DNA from: Bacteroidales bacterium UBA5833
Lineage (GTDB): Bacteria; Bacteroidota; Bacteroidia; Bacteroidales; Lentimicrobiaceae
Length of the DNA: 7,671 bases
NCBI GenBank assembly: GCA_002433025.1
Contig: DJGZ01000056.1
Span: 1 to 7,671, forward strand
Reading direction: 5' to 3'
The position numbers and the translations under genes were made by a program. The notes below the pieces were generated by a model that saw nothing but the letters and a program-made list of their open reading frames with translations, searched no databases and was not told where the DNA came from. Below are positions 7,129 through 7,671 of the stretch, one piece after another. The first letter of the stretch is position 1. Every line of letters begins with the position of its first letter.

Positions 7129-7671
7129 ATGAAAAATCGCCTGCTGATTCTGACAGTACTGTTGAGTTTTTTGATTTCATCCTGCAAAAAGGAGCCTGCG
7201 GTTGAAAACCCTGACCCTGTAATTCCTGATCCTGACAGCCTTATTGTTGAGGAAGATTATTTTCTTTTCCCTGACTCTGCGCTCTGGATAGAAACACGCA
7301 GTTATGAGGAAGGCGTTAGTCATCCTTATTATGATCTCTGGTTTTATAACATCGATACATCATATTTCTATTTTTCGGGTGATACCACACTCAGCAGGCC
7401 TACCATGCTGGGATATAACGACTTTTTGCCCGAAGAGCCGCACCTGTACAAAAAGCTTTTCTGGGTAAGGAAGAATTACCGGTGGAACCTGCCGGAAGAG
7501 ATACCTGACCAACACCCCGGAACATTGACAGTAACCACAGGATACGCGGCTTTTCTGAGGCAGGACACTGCTACCAGGCGGGTATATATTGATCCGAACA
7601 GTGATTACTTTTATTCCTACCCGCTCGAAAGAGAGTACATACTATATGATTTCAGCCTTAAAGCCGGCGAC
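7129..7671 (+). CDS. Lipoprotein of unknown function, cut by the right edge
   Basis: An open frame runs from ATG 7129 to the last base, giving 181 codons with no stop; the C-terminus lies outside. Residues 1-19 form a lipoprotein signal (MKNRLLILTVLLSFLISSC) with lipobox Ile-Ser-Ser-Cys19, followed by Lys-Lys-Glu and a Pro/Asp-rich linker (PDPVIPDPD), typical of an envelope-anchored Bacteroidota lipoprotein. The body is rich in Tyr, Phe and Trp (LWFYNIDTSYFYFSGD). It ends with a segment of the type REYILYDFSLKAGD, which I associate with Bacteroidota secreted proteins of unknown function, often ones bearing T9SS sorting domains; whether this one has such a domain cannot be seen. An in-frame ATG at 7111 would add six residues (MYDKQT); 7129 gives the more standard signal. 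No function is assigned. Confidence 0.82.
   Translation, partial: MKNRLLILTVLLSFLISSCKKEPAVENPDPVIPDPDSLIVEEDYFLFPDSALWIETRSYEEGVSHPYYDLWFYNIDTSYFYFSGDTTLSRPTMLGYNDFLPEEPHLYKKLFWVRKNYRWNLPEEIPDQHPGTLTVTTGYAAFLRQDTATRRVYIDPNSDYFYSYPLEREYILYDFSLKAGD

Overview
The window looks like chromosomal DNA from a member of the Bacteroidota. Evidence: a C-terminal type IX secretion (Por) sorting domain on the first protein, a TPR-lipoprotein sensor kinase of the kind common in that phylum, start codons without recognisable Shine-Dalgarno sequences, and one good match to the Bacteroidetes sigma-70 promoter (TTTG - about 20 nt - TAnnTTTG). No finer taxonomic placement is justified from the sequence alone.

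Layout, left to right. (1) Bases 1-50 carry a fragment resembling the CCCAGGG / GCCCTTTCAGGGC palindromic repeats found between genes in many Bacteroidota, then a hairpin that can terminate the next gene. (2) On the minus strand, ending at 143, lies a large secreted multi-domain beta-sandwich protein with a T9SS type A sorting signal. (3) Divergent from it, a plus-strand operon encodes a TPR sensor histidine kinase with a lipoprotein-type signal and a HisKA_3 core, followed 7 nt later by its NarL/LuxR-type response regulator. (4) Converging on the regulator with only 11 nt between stops is a minus-strand two-gene unit: a Tat-signal DUF362 protein (upstream gene) and a DUF6599-type exported protein (downstream gene), with a strong predicted promoter before the DUF362 gene. 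(5) An AT-rich 366-nt spacer follows. (6) A plus-strand lipoprotein gene runs off the right edge.

How they may work together: the kinase and regulator form a complete two-component system. Its cell-envelope sensor region is built of TPR repeats, and its targets cannot be read from this window; the divergent T9SS protein is a positional candidate only. The DUF362/DUF6599 pair is the least understood module. Both proteins are predicted to leave the cytoplasm, the genes are adjacent and co-directional, and neither family has a firm biochemical role that I can name. I see no CRISPR array, phage, insertion sequence, tRNA or rRNA. Most of the window is ordinary, and the DUF362/DUF6599 pair is the best candidate for an undescribed system.
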